A DNA stretch of 7,614 bases from an uncultured Selenomonadales bacterium (lineage in GTDB: Bacteria; Bacillota; Negativicutes; Selenomonadales; Selenomonadaceae), in assembly GCA_947165405.1 (NCBI GenBank), contig CAMVAG010000106.1:1-7614 (forward strand), in the 5' to 3' direction. Shown here in pieces: positions 5,905-7,614 of this stretch (the first letter of the stretch is position 1; every line of letters starts with the position of its first letter). The position numbers and the translations under genes are program-made. The notes under the pieces are model-generated. The model was not told where the DNA came from. It worked only from the letters and a program-made list of their open reading frames with translations, and did no database searches.

Positions 5905-7530
5905 TCACGCCTTGAAGATACCGAGCTTGCGAAAGATTTTTATTCCGAACTTGCCGACCATCGGTATGCGCGCCATGTCCTCTTCGAGCAAGCCGCCGAG
6001 AAGAGCCGATACCGCAACATAGACAACGCAGCCCGCGCCGATTGCTCCGAACGTCGAGAAAATTTCCATGTGCCATTGCGCCGCCGTCAACTCATAGAAA
6101 AACTTCACGACGATTGCCATTGCTCCCGCCGCGCAGATTGTCTTGAAGAGTTGTCCGAGCTCCATGCGATAGCCGATGTATTTGTGGATGAAGTAAAGAT
6201 TTATGAATGCCGCAACGCCCATATCAGCCGCCGTCGCCCAAGCCGCACCCATGATTCCCAACGAGGGCATTGCCGTCAAAGTCCAGTTCAAAACGACTTT
6301 CGCCGCCGCCGCCAAAACCATGTTAATCATCGGAATTGTCGTGTGTCCCAAGCCTTGCAAGACGCCCGTCGAAACTTGATGAAGTCCGAGCAAAATTATC
6401 GACACCGCCGAAATCATGACGGCATCTCCCGCGCCCGGCGCATTGTAAATCAAACTTGCTATAGGCGTGGCGAGGAAGAAGACTATCACAAACGCAGGGA
6501 AGCACACGAAATTTGAAATCCTCACTGCCGCCGCCGTCTGCCGAAAAATTCTTGCCGTGTCTTTTAAAGCGCGTGCCTCCGAAATTGCCGGGACGATTGA
6601 CACTGCCAAAGACGCCGTCAAAATTGTTGCCAAGTTCACGAGAGGAACCGCCATGCCCGTCAAATATCCGAAAAGCTCCGTCGCCTGCCGCACCGAATAG
6701 CCCGCCACTTCCAAACGCTGCGGGACGATCATTAAATCCAAATTCGACACGACCGGCAACATGATTGACGCCGCGCTGACCGGCAATGCCAATTTGAAAA
6801 TCCGTTTGATGATTGAGCTTGTCGATTCGTGTTCGGTTTCGGGCGAAGGTTTTAAATCTACGCCGTAAGTTTTTTCGATGTCGCGATTCAATTTTATGTG
6901 GAAGTAAATCAAAACGATTAAGCCGGTGACCGCGCCCGCCAATGCTCCGAGACTGGCACCCGCCGCCGCGTAATCAAGACCCCAAGGCAAAAATAAATCC
7001 GCCAACAAAATCATGACTATCACGCGGAAAATTTGCTCGACGATTTGGCTGACCGCCGTCGGTGTCATGCGTTGCCAACCTTGCAAGTAGCCTCGACTCG
7101 ACGCCAAAAAAGTTACAAAGAAAATTGTCGGTGACAAGGCAACTATCGACATGTAAGCTCGCGGGTCGCGTATGAATTGCCAATCGATTAACCACTGCGC
7201 CGAAAAATATGTAAGCACCGAAAAAAATATTCCCGTGAACAGCATGAGCACCATCGATATTCGGAAGACACGCTTTGCTCCGAAAATATCTTTCAAGGCA
7301 ACGCGCTCCGCCGTGATGATTGAAATTGCAACCGGTACGCCCGCCTGTGAGACCGTCAACGCGAAAAAATATATCGGGAACGCCATTTGATAGAGCCCTA
7401 TGCCCTCGCCGCCGAGTATCCTTGAAACGAATATCCAATTCAAAGAGCCGATTACCTTCACGACGAAACTCGCTATCGTCAAGATGAATGTGCCCTTCAA
7501 AAATTTTTCGTTCGGTTTTATTTCTGTCAT
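5905..7530 (-). CDS. SpoVB/MurJ-like polysaccharide transporter family protein (putative lipid-linked flippase)
   Basis: This 541-residue integral membrane protein of the MOP superfamily has about fourteen hydrophobic segments, starting at about 13-35 and ending at about 495-515, with a cytoplasmic charged linker near 212-245. Family signatures are GEGIGLYQMAFPIYFF (41-56), SQAGVPVAIS (61-70), RGYLQGWQRMTPTAVSQ (146-162), TGMAVPLVNLATILTASL (291-308) with SIVPAISEA (311-319), and LQGLGHTTIPM (391-401). These match the SpoVB/YtgP-type branch, which moves lipid-linked cell-wall or polysaccharide precursors across the membrane. The exact cargo (lipid II or another polymer unit) is not decided by sequence. 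In sporulating Firmicutes SpoVB serves cortex formation, but non-sporulating relatives keep homologues. The ATG at 7530 has AGGA ten bases upstream within a duplicated AGGAAGC-rich leader. No frameshift or truncation is seen. Confidence 0.9.
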   Translation of the reverse strand: MTEIKPNEKFLKGTFILTIASFVVKVIGSLNWIFVSRILGGEGIGLYQMAFPIYFFALTVSQAGVPVAISIITAERVALKDIFGAKRVFRISMVLMLFTGIFFSVLTYFSAQWLIDWQFIRDPRAYMSIVALSPTIFFVTFLASSRGYLQGWQRMTPTAVSQIVEQIFRVIVMILLADLFLPWGLDYAAAGASLGALAGAVTGLIVLIYFHIKLNRDIEKTYGVDLKPSPETEHESTSSIIKRIFKLALPVSAASIMLPVVSNLDLMIVPQRLEVAGYSVRQATELFGYLTGMAVPLVNLATILTASLAVSIVPAISEARALKDTARIFRQTAAAVRISNFVCFPAFVIVFFLATPIASLIYNAPGAGDAVMISAVSIILLGLHQVSTGVLQGLGHTTIPMINMVLAAAAKVVLNWTLTAMPSLGIMGAAWATAADMGVAAFINLYFIHKYIGYRMELGQLFKTICAAGAMAIVVKFFYELTAAQWHMEIFSTFGAIGAGCVVYVAVSALLGGLLEEDMARIPMVGKFGIKIFRKLGIFKA

Positions 7531-7614
7531 TGTAATTGATTCCTGCTTCCTGTTCCTGCTTCCTGTTTGCCTTTTTCGCCGCCGTGTGGCATAATCCTTT
7601 TAACAATTGGGAAT
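7527..7614 (-). other. Possible 3' end of an upstream gene (edge of window)
   Basis: One minus-strand frame is open from the window edge to a TGA at 7529-7527 and reads FPIVKRIMPHGGEKG onward; its stop would overlap the flippase ATG as ATGA, the pattern of translational coupling. A second frame ends earlier, IPNC then TAA at 7602-7600. Only about 28 codons are visible, the sequence is not recognisable and it runs through the tandem duplication. I cannot say which frame, if either, is the upstream gene. Confidence 0.25.
7540..7565 (-). repeat. 13-bp tandem duplication carrying the ribosome site of the flippase gene
   Basis: Two exact copies of TTCCTGCTTCCTG (plus strand) lie at 7540-7552 and 7553-7565. 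In the coding direction each copy gives AGGAAGCAGGAA-like sequence, so several AGGA ribosome-site cores stand in a row before the ATG at 7530. A gain or loss of one unit would change the number of possible ribosome sites. Confidence 0.75.

Noticed and set aside
5719..6516. 265-codon plus-strand open frame over the lipid kinase start, the intergenic palindrome and the flippase 3' end
   Set aside because: Most of it is antisense to the flippase gene and its product is rich in R, H and D with no recognisable domain.
6974..7606. 210-codon minus-strand frame beginning near the right edge
   Set aside because: It runs out of frame through the flippase gene, whose own frame shows strong membrane-protein and family signatures. 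Its translation beyond the flippase start is not family-like.
1..7614. tRNA, rRNA, CRISPR array, insertion sequence or prophage genes
   Set aside because: No cloverleaf with a conserved T-arm sequence, regularly spaced direct repeats, transposase-like protein or phage structural protein was seen on either strand.

Overview
The window reads as a chromosomal stretch of a low-to-mid GC Firmicute. Negativicutes are my best guess. The grounds are strong AGGAGG-type ribosome sites, a TTG-started ileS, near-consensus sigma-A promoters, a SpoVB-type flippase and a DUF1919 gene. The lineage is an inference from gene content and style. Every gene I accept is on the minus strand, so transcription runs from the right edge to the left edge.

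In transcription order, 7530-5905 encodes a SpoVB/MurJ-like polytopic flippase of the polysaccharide transporter family. A 144-nt gap with a perfect 13-bp inverted repeat follows, then a YegS/DgkB-type lipid kinase at 5760-4885. Directly after the kinase stop lie a strong extended -10 promoter and a terminator-like hairpin that overlaps its expected start point. Next come a leader of about 120 nt and a small NYN-domain (PIN-like RNase fold) protein at 4720-4154. A clear intrinsic terminator at 4118-4085 ends that unit. A new promoter at 4061-4033 then drives ileS (3984-865), a 1039-residue type 2 isoleucyl-tRNA synthetase. One base after the ileS stop starts a DUF1919 gene (863 to beyond position 1), of a family linked to surface polysaccharide synthesis.

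The most notable point is that the DUF1919 gene is out of frame. A run of ten G (coding strand, 727-718) at codons 46-49 puts a stop five codons from the start of the tract. With nine G the frame is open from the start to the window edge and the product matches the family throughout. This is what a phase-variable contingency locus caught in the OFF state looks like, but a homopolymer sequencing error would look the same.

Functionally the window mixes housekeeping (translation, by ileS) with envelope biology (flippase, lipid kinase, DUF1919) and one RNA-related protein of unknown target. I see no tRNA, rRNA, CRISPR array, insertion sequence or phage gene. The long plus-strand open frames opposite ileS and the flippase are antisense shadows.
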